This document shows, one piece after another, positions 1 through 11,708 of a stretch of DNA of 64,000 nt; the first letter of the stretch is position 1, and every line of letters starts with the position of its first letter. This stretch comes from Lantana camara (taxonomy: Eukaryota > Streptophyta > Magnoliopsida > Lamiales > Verbenaceae). The notes beneath the pieces were generated by a model that saw only the letters and a list, made by a program, of their open reading frames with translations, ran no database searches and was not told the DNA's origin. The translations under genes and the position numbers were made by a program. The stretch spans positions 7,947,001 to 8,011,000 of the forward strand of contig CM074865.1 in the NCBI GenBank assembly GCA_037501455.1. The letters are read 5' to 3'.

Positions 1-30
1 GTCGAATATGTCGTAAGTACTCATTTTCAG

Positions 31-1641
31 TTCCGTATATGCTATAAATTGTGATCCAGAAACTGAGGCGTGGTTTATTGATTCCTTTGAGGAATGGCGT
101 AAAGTGAAAAATCTTAGCAACTTCATTTTATTCGGGCATTCGTTCGGAGGATATGTTGCTGCTAAATATGCACTCAAGGTATGCGAGAAGTCACTCTTTT
201 TCGTACGGTAACTTGATGAAAGTGATTCAATTTTTTTGTAGTTTTGATTAATGTCTCCTATAATGCTCTTCGGCAGCACCCAGAGCATGTTCTGCATTTG
301 ATTTTAGTAGGACCGGCTGGATTTTCATCAGAAACAGGGCCTATGTATGAGCAGTTTAATCAATTTAAATCAACATGGGCAGGATCCATGGCGGTCCATC
401 TACTGGACTATAACTTTACTCCACAAAAGATTGTAAGGTGCTTATTTATCTATTTACATTTTTATTTTGCGATAATTACACTCACTTCCCCTGAGGTTTG
501 GCCTAATTACACAAAATTCCCTCACAAATTTGAAAAATTACAAAAATTTTCCCTCGTATAGCATGAGATTTGGCATAATGCATGCTATTATTGCTTACAA
601 ACGATTTAAAATTTTTCATAACATATGCGAGATGAAAATTTAAAATATATCGAGATTTTATATATATATATTCATTCTTTGATAAAGGAAGCTTCTGTAA
701 TTTTTCAAACCTCAAGGGAAGTTTGTGTAATTAGGTCAAACCTTAACGTATGTTAGTATAATGATCTATTGATCTCATTTCTTTTTCTAATTTCTTGATA
801 TTGCAAGCCATTTTATGCAGGGGTTTAGGTCCTTGGGGTCCAAATGTGGTCCGCAAATACACACGTGGGAAATATGGCTCGTATGCTAATGGAGACGAGT
901 TGACTGAGGAAGAATATAGATTTATTTCAGGTGAATCTTTCGTTAACTTGTTTAAATTTCCGTAAGTCCCTCGCTATGTTCTAACGTTGGGATACTTTCT
1001 TTTGCTCAAGATTATGTGTATCATACTGTGGCGGCTAAAGCCAGCGGAGAGTTGTGCTTGAAGTACATTTTCCACTCTGTGGCCTTTGCTCGGAAGCCTC
1101 TTCTACAAAGGTGTCACACACAGATTAGGATTCCTCATTATTCAAAACTTTGCTGTACTATTTAGATCAAATATTGTATCTTTCGTGATATTGATTCGAT
1201 TCAAGATCGTTAAGAGGGTCATTGTTTTGCTTTGGTTTTGTCATGGAAACAGTGCATCTGAATGGCAAGTGGCAACAACATTTATATTTGGTTTCGAGGA
1301 TTGGATGGATTACCATGAAGTAATAGAAAGCCAGAAACATATGAAGGTTCCATGTGAGATCATAAGAATTCCTCAGGTATCGAACAATTATATAGGAAGG
1401 CGCGATAGTTTTTGTGAAACTATTCTGAATGCGCGATTGTTTTTGTAAAACTATTCTGCTCGCCTCCGTTTGCATGATAGGAAATACTGACAAGCTTCTC
1501 GCCTATGTCTTGCAGGGTGGCCATCATGTATTCATGGACAATCCAGCTGCATTTCATTCTGTTCTGCTTCATGCTTGCCGCAGATTCCTATCATCGGACC
1601 TGGGCGATGTTCATCTACCGGAAGGTATCGAATTCGCATAA
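31..1641 (+). CDS. alpha/beta hydrolase, ABHD5/CGI-58-like lysophosphatidate acyltransferase type (5' part outside window)
   Basis: This is the 3' part of a gene whose product resembles Arabidopsis At4g24160, a soluble enzyme reported to have lysophosphatidate acyltransferase and lipase activity. My exon model is about 31-178, 277-437, 821-930, 1011-1110, 1253-1376 and 1516-1641; introns are GT-AG and phases agree throughout, but the left edge of the first exon is uncertain. Visible motifs are the nucleophile elbow GHSFGG in the first exon, the segment VRGLGPWGPN across the 437/821 junction, the acidic segment FEDWMDY in exon 1253-1376, and GGHHVFMD in the last exon. The last gives both the catalytic His and an H-x4-D acyltransferase motif, so the Ser/Asp/His triad looks intact. 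The second intron holds a fold-back transposon and the fifth a 30-bp tandem duplication. Family assignment is from remembered homology; enzyme activity is inferred. Confidence 0.85.
471..766. mobile_element. fold-back MITE in intron of the hydrolase gene
   Basis: The two ends are imperfect inverted repeats. The left end reads GATAATTACACTCACTTCCC followed by TGAGGTTTGGCCTAATTACA, and the right end is its approximate reverse complement, ending with TTAGTATAATGATC. The middle is AT-rich and has no coding capacity. Related sequence occurs at 14513-14805 and 53203-53490. I could not define a target duplication. Confidence 0.6.
1400..1460 (+). repeat. 30-bp imperfect tandem duplication in intron
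   Basis: Two adjacent copies start with GCGCGAT and end with AAACTATTCTG (about 1400-1430 and 1431-1460), differing at a few bases. They lie in the last intron of the hydrolase gene. Confidence 0.7.
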
Positions 1642-2458
1642 ACAAACAAGTTAGTTTTACAATTATGTATCCCCTTATTTTATTTTATAGGAATTGTCAA
1701 TGTGTCTGTAACATTAAGTCAGGGCAGTCACTTGTATCATTAATATATGTACATCACCAAAGCCCCAACTAACATTACTTAATGATATTTAACTTCATTG
1801 TAATTGGTGTTTTCGTGAGAGTGGAAGTAGAGACGAAGCCACATATAAGTCAGGAGGTATTGATAATCCCCTAACTTGAAATTTTCCTCTTTATATATAA
1901 TATCAGTGACAGAGATAAGGAGTTTTCAACTAACGGTGACCCTTTTAACTTCAAAATTACCCCTATATATACATTATATATTTTGACAACTGAGTATGGC
2001 TCCTGAATCTAAGGCTACAAGAATCATAAGTATAATTAAATTCCCCCAATTTTTTACACCAGGTAACTATTTTTTTCACCCAAAAGAAAAGTTAGTGATG
2101 GGTTTCAGGCTTTGAATGTGAGAATTGGAAATGATCAGTCACTCTCTATGAATGGGCAGTGTACTTTTCTGCAATTACTGTCCTCTTTTCCCATTTCACA
2201 AAGTCACAAGACTCTGTTTTCCAGCTGCACTATACAGTTAACAGTAGCATCTTTCTGGCCATTATTGATGTTGTTTCCTTGTTCGTGCTATGCCTATACA
2301 TATACTCGTATTCCGCTACCAAAGAAATTAAACTTCTTACATCAAACCAAGGAGCAAGACCTATCATACATTGTGAAGTAAATTATAAGTATAACAAAAT
2401 TTAGATACAAACCCCATTTAGGAATTTACGGAAAAAAAAATTCAACTTACTTAAATAT

Positions 2459-2611
2459 CTATGGTGTACGGACACTTTTGAAAATATCATTTTGTCGTGT
2501 CATGTTGCATCGAATACTCGTGTTCGATACCATGTCCGATACTGTTCACGTAAAAAAATTTTAAAAAAAAATCCATATCGTGTCGTACCGTATCGTCGTG
2601 TCGCATCACAG
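2459..2611. mobile_element. 153-bp MITE with 8-bp target duplication (family A)
   Basis: The element begins CTATGGTGTACGGACAC and ends GTGTCGCATCACAG, which form inverted ends. It is flanked by TTAAATAT (2451-2458) and TTAAATAC (2612-2619), a 7-of-8 match as expected for an 8-bp duplication of the hAT type. Relatives sit at 16549-16674 and 20421-20594, with decayed copies near 10107, 39310 and 48127. Confidence 0.75.
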
Positions 2612-2717
2612 TTAAATACTAAGGGAGAGTTTACTTTAATGGTTTGCAATCCATCAAATTTGAGTTATAAATAGTAAATGTTTGGGGTATATAGCCCATA
2701 AACTTTTTACTTTGGTC

Positions 2718-3145
2718 TAGGGATGCAAACGAGCCGAGCCGAGCCTTGACCTTTTTTTTTTCTGGCTCGAGCTCGGCTCGACCAAGGCTCGAGGCTCGTT
2801 CGTCTCGGCTCGAGCCAAATGAAAATATATTATTTTTAATTAAAAATTAGTTTTTTTAAATAATTTAATATATTTTTATATATAATAATATATATTTATT
2901 AAATATATATACATATATATTATAAATATATTAATTTTTTATTAATTTTATATAAAAATCAATAAAAATATATATAATATTATATAAAAATAAAAATTTT
3001 TATATATATAAAAATAAAAATATTATTTTTTAATTAAATATATTAACTCGCGAGCCACGAGCCTAACTAAAAGGGACTTGAGTTCGGGCTTGGCTCGAGC
3101 TTGCTCACCAGGCTCGCGAGTCGGCTCGGCTCGTTTGCATCCCTA
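2718..3145. mobile_element. hAT-type non-autonomous element with perfect 8-bp target duplication (family B)
   Basis: Terminal inverted repeats start TAGGGATGCAAACGAGCC and end GGCTCGTTTGCATCCCTA. The same 8 bp, CTTTGGTC, flank both sides (2710-2717 and 3146-3153). Ends are rich in the word GAGCCGAGC and its complement, and the centre is almost pure A/T. There is no transposase frame. A longer relative lies at 49002-50282. Confidence 0.9.
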
Positions 3146-4672
3146 CTTTGGTCTTTGATGGTTAGGAATTAAGCTTATATAGCCCAATATCATGGTCTTT
3201 TATTTGAATTGGTTTTAGCCTCGTTTAAAATGAAAATTTACTTTTATATCCGTACGTTTATTCACGTCCTCCAATATAATGAGTTGATTGATATTTAAAC
3301 CTTTTACTTTAATGCATGTAATAAGTTGAAAAGGTGAAGGACAAACATGTAAAACCACTTTATCTCAAATTAATTGTTAAAATAGCAATAATTTTTGTAA
3401 GAAATTATTAGTAGGTTCATTTAACCTCTTTTTACCAAATTTTCAAAAATGGGTGGAAAGTGAAACTAGGGAAATAAATGGTAAAAAGAGTGGTTTTATA
3501 TAACTCCACTCCTTTTTTATCGAAGTAAACTCTCCCTAAGTTTACGAATTTTGGTGAGCAGACAATAAAGAAATTATTTTGATGAATATTTCAATTGGAA
3601 TTGTAGAACAAATATATTCATGCATATATATATATATTACTTATATTACACTTTTTAGGGAGTTTTTTGCACGATCACCACTGTGATATACCTAATTAGC
3701 ACTTCAATCCCTATAATTTAAAAATTCTCAAAGAGAACCCTGTGATTATATAAATTAGCAGCACTCAAAACCCTGTGATTGTATTAAAGTTAACACTCAA
3801 AACCCTACAACCACGGCTGTCGGATTTGAAATGCTGATTGAGTGCTAATTTATTACAATCATAGGATTTGCTTTGAAAAGTTTTAAATCATAAGGTTCGA
3901 AACGGTAATTAAATATATCATAGGGTTTTTGATTCAATAAACTTCGTCTTTTAGGTGCGTGCAAAAACTTTAGAACAGAAATTAAAGAATCCAAAGCGCA
4001 CAAAATTAAAATATCCCAATCACAAACTTATGTGCAAAAGCTACATGACAATTGACAAGCAATGGGCCCCCACATCTGGGTCAAAGCTGCGTCGTTCCGT
4101 GATAATGACGTTGCTGTTTTTGTTTATGAAGTCTCACCATAAAAGAATCCAAAAAGTCTGCCAATAATAAAAAAATTGCCCTTTCCCGATAATAAAATTA
4201 ATAGTAATACTGTGTACATTTCAGACCACCCTGTCTCCCCATTGTATATTGCAACGGCTACTTTCTCTCCCATTCTGCTAAAGATAATGAAATATCCATA
4301 TTTATTTTCTTTGTCCTTTTCAATTTATTGGAAACCAGATTTTTTGGCGGGAATCCAGGGTGGGTTTCTGCAAAAATTATATGCATATACTCATATCTAT
4401 AGTACAAAATGATCAAGAAGAATGGAAATATTTGCTCTTGTGACTGAATTAATTACCAAAAGAATGAATACAAAGCTCGGAAATAGTGATTTCACATCAA
4501 AACATCAAGAACAGATTTGAGATTTGAGCAACAAACCGTGGCAAAAGAATAAATATCACTAAATTAACATTCTTGGTGTCTTGGGATTGAAAGGTAACGA
4601 AATTCCAACACACATTACAAAGAATCATACCTGATTAAGCAAGCAGCAAATGAACAAATTCTTGATTTATCA

Positions 4673-7600
4673 TCATGTTGGAGAAGTTGCTGTTGTGGGA
4701 TCGGCCGAGGAAGCGCCTTCCGGGCCTAATCTGCACCCTTCCAGCATGAAAACAACGTCAGTCATGGAAGGTCTTTCGACGGGATCAGGCATTGTACAGA
4801 TCAGTCCGACTTTGACTCCCAACAGAAACTCTTCCCACTCCGATGACTCGGGGTCGAGCTCCAGCAATCCCGGCTCGAGCAGTTCGGAGATCTGCCCGCT
4901 TTGTAACTGTCTCTTGACCCATTTCACGATATCCTCGTCTTCGGTGAACGTCATCGGTTTTTTACCGGTCAGTATTTCCAAGACGACGATCCCGAAGCTA
5001 TACACGTCGGCCTCTTTAGTCATTTCCCCTGTTGATGTTACTTCTGGAGCTACATATCCAAGAGTCCCGATCGGAGTAGCGGAAGTGGAAGCTTCGGCTG
5101 GAATGTTGGCTAATTTCGTCAGTTTATCCAACCCGAAATCTGAAAGATGGGCTTCGAAATCAGCATCAAACAGCACGTTTTGTGGCTTCACGTCTCCGTG
5201 TACTATATTGACCGAATGCAAGAATGCTAAACCACGAGCTACGCCTAGGGCGATGAGGTGGCGCATCGGCCAATTCAAGACATGCCCCTCTTGGTGTGAG
5301 GCTTCTTGAAGAAGGGTTGCAAGATTTCCATTAGGCATGTAATCATAAACAAGAAGCCTTGTATCAGGAGGTGGTCCTGCATAATAGCCACGAAGAACGG
5401 TTAGGTTGCGGTGTTTGATCTTTCCTAGAGATTCGGCTTCCTTCCGGTAGGTGTTCTCTGGAATTGAAGCCTCTGGAAGGCGGCGGATTGCAAGAACCAT
5501 TCCATCAGCATAAGTGGCTTTGAATAAAAGGCCGTATTTCCCTCTGCTCAATACGGTCTCCTCATCAAACTGCCTTGTTGCTTCTACAGTTTCTGCGTAT
5601 GTGATCTTGTTGTTGAACATAATGAGTTTTGGAACGCCGTTTTCTCCACTTCCACGGCCTGTTTGTGAACCAGGACTCGGGCTACGTTTCTTCTCCCCTG
5701 TTGCTCCTCTCAGCTTCTTGCGCCACCTCAGCAAACTAAATACATAACAAGAACAGCATAATAACATTAGTAAACTCCCTGCCACAGCAACAGCTATGAC
5801 AATAATCAATCTCTTTCTCTTCCGGCTCTTCACTCTTGGGCAATCAGTTTTTAGTGGTTGGCCACATAATTTTTTATTCTTGGCATACACCGAAGGATCA
5901 CTAAACTGAGAAGCAAGTGCCTCTGGAATCTCACCCTCGAGATTATTAACCGACAAATTTAAACGCTGCAAGGTTGAGATTTGTGAAAGATTTGCTGGAA
6001 TAGGACCAGTAAGATTGTTTGAAGAGAGATCCAGTTCTCTTAATTTTGATAGCTTTGACAATGTGGCCGGAATTTGGCCGGAGATGTGATTTGAATCCAA
6101 TAACAGAGTAAGCAATGACGAACAGTTGGAAATGCTTTCTGGGATTGCACCCTCTAAATTATTCTGGCCAAGATCAAGCCTCTGCAAATGAGACAAACGG
6201 GAAAAACTAGCCGGAATGTCTCCGGTCAAGTCATTTTGTCTGAGCTCTAAGCTTTCAAGAAGAGAACAATTGCTCAACTCCACTGGAACTGAACCAGTCA
6301 CATGATTGTGAGACAGTGACAGTACAGTCAGCGATCTGAGAAATCCATAAGTATCCGGAATCTCACCGGAGAAAGAATTTGATGAAAGATTGAGATACAG
6401 CAAACTAGACAAGCTGCTAAAACCTTCAGGCACATTTCCAGATAACGAATTCTCCTCTAAAGCCACAACCTGCAAACTTGGCAACCCAAAGAGCTCAACA
6501 GGCAACTCTCCAGACAAGTTTTGCTTACTCAAATCGAGAGTCGTGAGCCTCAAAAGATCCCCAAAAGCCGATGGGATAGCTCCCGAAAACCCACAACCAC
6601 TCATATTAAGAAACATTAACCCTTTCATTTGAACAATGTTGGACAGAAAATCATCCGAAAATTTGTTGTTGCTCAAACTTAGAGAGGTCAAATTGGTAAG
6701 CTTCATCAAATCCAGCGGGACTGACCCAGTCAGCTTATTATCACTCAAATCCAACAATTCTAGCTTATAAAGATTGCTTAAACTCAGAGGAATGGAACCA
6801 GTGAACAAATTCCCACCAAGAGACAACATTGTTAAGTTCTTCATATCCCCCAAAAACTCTGGTATCAAACCAGAAAACCGATTTAGACCCAGATCAAGCA
6901 CTCTTAACAGCCCACATTTCGTCAAGCTCGTCGGAACCTGACCAACTAATGAATTATTCCGCACTCTGAGCTCCTCCAAATTCAACAAATTCCCAACACT
7001 ATCCGGCAAAGAGCCGGATATCAAATTCCCAGAAATATCAAAAACTTTCAACGTCAAGATATTCATCACGAAGTCAGGGAACACACCGTTTATCTGATTC
7101 TCGTGAAGGTTCAGAACTTCCAGGACAGTAGCACACAACGTACCAGCATTATTCTCTATCTCCGTGAGCGCATTGAAACTCAAGTCAACAACCCTCACTG
7201 TAGCATTCAATGCAGAAATTTTACAGAACAAGGATGAGGAAACGACGCCGTCTAGCTGATTACGAGGCAGTGAGATAACCTGAAGACCTCTGAGTGACCC
7301 CAATGTCGCCGGAACGACGCCGGATAGCATATTACCTCCGGCGCTGAAGTGGACGAGGGAAGAACAGTTGGCTATCGCCGACGGAATCGTGCCAGAGAGT
7401 TCGTTTTCCTCGAGCGATAAATACTCTAACCGCTGCAACGTACCGATAGTAGCCGGAATGGCGCCGAAGAAACGGTTGAATGAGAGATTGACGATCTGTA
7501 GAAGAAGACTCGACGAAAAGTCCGCCACAATTTCACCGGAGATCGAGTTGTACGAGAGGTCGAGCACCCGGAGGCGCGGCGGGATTTCACCTGGAATTTC

Positions 7601-8065
7601 GCCGGAAATAAGGTTGTGCGCTAAGCTCAACACTCGCAGATTCGTGAGGTTAGAGAAAAACGCCGGCGATATTTCTCCGGCGAGCGAGTTATTCTGCAAA
7701 TAAACCACCCGCAGGAGCGCGCATTCCGCTAGGGTTTCCGGTACGGATCCGTTCAGATTGTTGGAGTGGAGGCTTAACGTGCGCAGCTGTCGCAGGTCAC
7801 CGAGCCTCTCGCTGATCCTGCCGGTGAGCTGAAGCCGCGTCAGCCGGAGTTCCCGCACTCTTCCGGCGAAGCACCCAACGCCGCGCCAGTCACACGGCGC
7901 CGCCGGCGTGGTGTCGTTCCAGCCATCCATGGCGCCACCGGGATCATAAAGGTTCGCCTTGAAGGAGAGCAACGCCAGGATCTCGGATTCAAGAGCGGCG
8001 CACGTAAAGGAGGCGGCGACGACGGCGAGGAGCACGGCGGGGAAGAGAAAACTAGCCGTTGGCAT
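4673..8065 (-). CDS. LRR receptor-like protein kinase, MUSTACHES (At1g75640)/At4g36180-like
   Basis: Single-exon gene for 1130 aa. In order it has an N-terminal signal peptide (about 1-24), an LRR N-cap with the Cys pair in CDWRGVGC, about twenty leucine-rich repeats to roughly residue 735, a basic KSRKRKR stretch, one membrane helix (about 752-779) and a kinase domain (about 835-1110). It should sit in the plasma membrane with the LRRs outside. The kinase is atypical: the glycine loop reads RGKYGLLF, the usual catalytic Lys of VAIK is Arg in LAIRR (about residue 861), and HRD is HGD (956-958); DFG is intact (976-978) and APE is kept in YVAPEV. By homology this is the MUSTACHES clade, linked to stomatal guard-cell wall patterning, but orthology is not proven. 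The ATG at 8063-8065 starts directly at the signal peptide. Confidence 0.9.
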   Translation of the reverse strand: MPTASFLFPAVLLAVVAASFTCAALESEILALLSFKANLYDPGGAMDGWNDTTPAAPCDWRGVGCFAGRVRELRLTRLQLTGRISERLGDLRQLRTLSLHSNNLNGSVPETLAECALLRVVYLQNNSLAGEISPAFFSNLTNLRVLSLAHNLISGEIPGEIPPRLRVLDLSYNSISGEIVADFSSSLLLQIVNLSFNRFFGAIPATIGTLQRLEYLSLEENELSGTIPSAIANCSSLVHFSAGGNMLSGVVPATLGSLRGLQVISLPRNQLDGVVSSSLFCKISALNATVRVVDLSFNALTEIENNAGTLCATVLEVLNLHENQINGVFPDFVMNILTLKVFDISGNLISGSLPDSVGNLLNLEELRVRNNSLVGQVPTSLTKCGLLRVLDLGLNRFSGLIPEFLGDMKNLTMLSLGGNLFTGSIPLSLSNLYKLELLDLSDNKLTGSVPLDLMKLTNLTSLSLSNNKFSDDFLSNIVQMKGLMFLNMSGCGFSGAIPSAFGDLLRLTTLDLSKQNLSGELPVELFGLPSLQVVALEENSLSGNVPEGFSSLSSLLYLNLSSNSFSGEIPDTYGFLRSLTVLSLSHNHVTGSVPVELSNCSLLESLELRQNDLTGDIPASFSRLSHLQRLDLGQNNLEGAIPESISNCSSLLTLLLDSNHISGQIPATLSKLSKLRELDLSSNNLTGPIPANLSQISTLQRLNLSVNNLEGEIPEALASQFSDPSVYAKNKKLCGQPLKTDCPRVKSRKRKRLIIVIAVAVAGSLLMLLCCSCYVFSLLRWRKKLRGATGEKKRSPSPGSQTGRGSGENGVPKLIMFNNKITYAETVEATRQFDEETVLSRGKYGLLFKATYADGMVLAIRRLPEASIPENTYRKEAESLGKIKHRNLTVLRGYYAGPPPDTRLLVYDYMPNGNLATLLQEASHQEGHVLNWPMRHLIALGVARGLAFLHSVNIVHGDVKPQNVLFDADFEAHLSDFGLDKLTKLANIPAEASTSATPIGTLGYVAPEVTSTGEMTKEADVYSFGIVVLEILTGKKPMTFTEDEDIVKWVKRQLQSGQISELLEPGLLELDPESSEWEEFLLGVKVGLICTMPDPVERPSMTDVVFMLEGCRLGPEGASSADPTTATSPT

Positions 8066-11000
8066 GGCGGAAAAGAAAATTGTTGTTGGGATTTGGGAAG
8101 GTGAAGTTACAGGAAGTGCGCGGAGGGAGAGTATTGTATTGTAGCAGAAGAAGGGAAATTGAAAAGACCAAGGCCATATGTTGCGCCAATGGGGAATTTG
8201 TTTTTTCTATTTTCAATATAATAATTATTTAATAAAGTTTTTCTTTTTTTAATAAAATTATATACCCAAGTTGGTGTAATTAATTCTCTCTCTTTGGATC
8301 ATTATTATATAGTACCTGAGGTATTGTTTCCGTCTTAAATCCCTAAACACCCCTAAATGACCTAATTTAAATTTAGTTAGAAATTATAAATATACCCTTC
8401 ATTATTTTATTATGTTACAAAACGATCCATATATTAAGTTGAAATTATATACTGGTCCCTGAGGACCCTAACGGCATTTAAAGATCTCAGTTTGAAATCA
8501 TACCTTAGGGACTATACGGTAATAATTAAAAGAATAGGGATTATATTATAATTAGACCAAACGCAAGGGTACTCACTACTCATATATAATTCTCTCTACT
8601 TTCTATTATCATTTGTTGTTTACTATCTAAACTATTTAAGTAATTATAATTTATTACGTATATACAATATTTCTTAGCTTTCACCATTGGCGGAAATTTT
8701 AAATTCATCAGTCACGTGGCGAAGGTAAGGGAACGAAAACACTATATATAATACAAAACGTATTAATTTAAATAGTTTAGATAATAATAATAGATGGCAA
8801 TTAAAAGTTTAATAGTAAAGTACAATTAACCCTTAATTATAATACAAAATAGAATATATTATTCAATTCATGAATTATAACGTTCCTATTCCAACATTGG
8901 ACACAACTTTTCTGTTTTGTTTTGTCTCTTAGTATATATTATTTTATATGACATGATGAAATATAATAATGTTATTTGTTTTGTAATTATAGAAATAATT
9001 TTGCCTTGGAATTTGAAACCTCATTAGTCTCACCATTCATGGTAAAATGTGAAATTTTGGTTTTTATGAACCAATTTGGTATGGTTAGATATGATATGGG
9101 GTGTAACTTTTACATGTGATGGGCATGTAAATTTATTTTTATCATGCTTTCAATGTTACAACTTATGTTGGATTTGTATTATGGTATTTTTAGTGACACA
9201 ATGAAGATTGAAGAATATTGAAAATAAATGTATGAGACACCAAAACTGTTAATTAGGTTAGTATTATTTCGAGAGTGTTTGTGATTCCTAAAAATAAAGT
9301 TTGATTTTATAGGTATGTTTTTTTTGTGTGTTTATGTTTTATGTTTTGTTTCATTTATATATACACGTCACGTATGGAAAGAGGCAGATTGGCAGTCCAG
9401 CAGAAAGATCTTTTAAATTTTTTTCATATCAGAATTATTATTTTTTTATAATCTGGGACGTCTATTCATACACGTGACGCATGTACGTAAGTGAAAAAAG
9501 GAAATGAAATACAAATATGAAACAAGAGATTCAAAGTCGATTTTATAAATGGTTAGAAATTTTCTTTCCAAAAAGAAAATATGCATATATAGAATCATTG
9601 TTCCATCCAAAAATGTTCATGTTTTTAGCTTAGGGAAAATTTTAGTTTTGGTTCAGCCGAATCCAATTTTCGATCAATTACACGGTAATTATAAAATACT
9701 TGTCTATTTGTTACACCGATTTGATTGAAATCAAGCTCGGAGTATAATTACCCTAACTCTGGTCTATAAGCTCTAATCCAACCAAAATTGAATCTTAACT
9801 ATTTAATGAAAAAAGTCGTAGGATTATATGATAATTGAACCGAATAATGCAATCTCTTAGAATGTGTTGATAATAAAAATTTGTAACGAACATCACATTG
9901 CGCTGCAATAAGTAAATGCTTCAAGCTGGCTACTCTATTCTCTATATTTAGACTTGGAATAATGGAATTAAATGTTCATGAAAATGATAAAGATGGAAAT
10001 AATGTCGGATTAATTGGTAGAATTTCGATCTCGATATTTAGGAAGTTATTTCTTGATAGTTTAAAAATCGAACATCCCTTCATTTTTGTCATTAATATTT
10101 TACAATGCATGAGCACTTTTAAAAATATTATTCTCTCATATCATATCGTTTTATATACCGTATCCAATAATTTTTACATAGAAAATTAAAAAGGAAATTC
10201 GTGATATCATATTCGTGTTGTGTTGTGTTGTATCTGTAGCACCGTCAATGATTAATATAGGGTGAGAGCAAGCTCAGTTATTTATTCAACTGAAAATTCC
10301 AAAGCGGTTTCGTTGGCTGCATCGCCATATTATATTATTAACATATCAGGAATTCAGGATTTGGTTAGTTACGGAGCCTTGAAGCATATTGTGTATGAAG
10401 GCTGTTGTTATTATTGAAAAAAACAATTTTGCCGATTTCCCAAACAATCAATTCAATGTCACAACATTCTTTATTGACTCCCAACAAAATTAATACCAAA
10501 AAAAAAAAATATAAAAAATAAAATAATTTCTTAACAATCTTGAATTGATAAATAATTTTAGTTAAATAAAAACTCGCATTAAATATTCAAATAAAAACAT
10601 CAATTATATTGTGCCTTAGGGCTGTCCATGAATCCGATTTTAATTCGAATCCGATCTGAACTTTAGTGTATTTGTCCGTTAAAAATATTTGATGGATTAT
10701 AGTCAATTATAAATATTCGTTATCTGAAATAAATTGACCGAATATGAAATTAAGGAATTTGATTTGTTAAAAGTCCGAATTCGATTTTATATAAATTATT
10801 TACTAGTAAAAATATTAAGTAAAATGATTAAAATTAAAAATTGCACATATTTATCACATTAAATGATAATAAATTTTGAATTATTTTTTCTAACAAAATA
10901 TATATTCTTCTTTATTAATAAGTTTAAATTAACTTATTTTAAATAAATATAAACAAAACAATCAATAATACATTAAATAATAATTATTTGTCAGCTATTA

Positions 11001-11708
11001 TGTAATTAAATTTATTTTTTTATAAAAAATTATATTTTATTACTAATCAGGTCAGATTTTTTTATTGGATTTGATTTGACCCAATTACGTATGAATTCAA
11101 AATCAATTAATCGGATTCGAATCCAATTATCAAAGTTTCTTACCATATTTGGATTTGAAATCTTCTGACCTGGTCCAAACCCGACCCGTTGTTGCCTTCT
11201 CCACTGCTGATAGTTCGATGATGGACCGGATCTCGAAAGGCGAGAAGCTTTGAGAGCCCTACTGCACCTAATAACAACTCAAAGCACTCGCTACCATTTG
11301 ATCTTTTAGTGGGCTTGGTCCAATACTTCTCATAAGAACAGTAGAGCACTATAGATTCTACTACGGCTTTCAAGTTTGGGTCTTAATCCGAAACCAATTC
11401 AAATTTTATTACATTTGATTGATAAAAAACTTTGACGGATCATATCCCATTATAAATATCCGTCATCTAAAATAAATGAATCGCACATGAAACTAAGGAC
11501 GGGTGTCAGATTCGGATTCAAAATTTTTGCATCCAGACTGTGTTTGAGCTATTGACATCCATGATAACATTAAGTTTACAAACATACTTGAGTTGATGAG
11601 AAGAACAAGGATTTTTTGAGCATATATGTACAAGAGTTGAAACCTAGAAACTCTCTAAACTACTCTAGTTGAAATCAAAGAAGAACATGATCATATGATG
11701 TTTTGAGG
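8066..11708. other. AT-rich intergenic spacer
   Basis: The first 200 bases or so should be the 5' UTR and promoter of the LRR kinase gene. The rest is AT-rich and I find no gene in it. About 8310-8575 looks like an old fold-back repeat with phrases such as CCTGAGGTATTG and ATACCTTAGGGACTATA in opposite orientation. About 10107-10255 is a decayed copy of MITE family A. From about 10617 (TAGGGCTGTCCATGAATCC) to 11575 the words AATCCGAT and CGGATTCGAATCC recur, suggesting a decayed hAT-like element, but I cannot fix its right end. Confidence 0.6.

Larger units (their letters stand above)
1642..4672. other. intergenic spacer, convergent gene 3' sides
   Basis: This spacer lies between the ends of the hydrolase gene (+) and the LRR kinase gene (-), so it should hold both 3' UTRs. 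It is AT-rich and no open frame in it resembles a known protein. Two short transposons with target duplications are listed separately (2459-2611 and 2718-3145). About 3650-3935 is an imperfect fold-back region whose halves repeat phrases such as CCTGTGAT and ATCATAGGGTTT in opposite orientation, probably another old MITE. Confidence 0.7.

Noticed and set aside
2112..2404. Two overlapping short + strand ORFs
   Set aside because: No homology, no supporting splice pattern, and AT-rich spacer composition.
4650..5309. Open frame on the + strand over the LRR kinase 3' end
   Set aside because: It is antisense to the kinase domain, with Ser/Thr-rich composition typical of a shadow frame and no homology.
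11140..11373. 77-codon minus-strand ORF
   Set aside because: No homology, and it lies in a decayed repetitive stretch.
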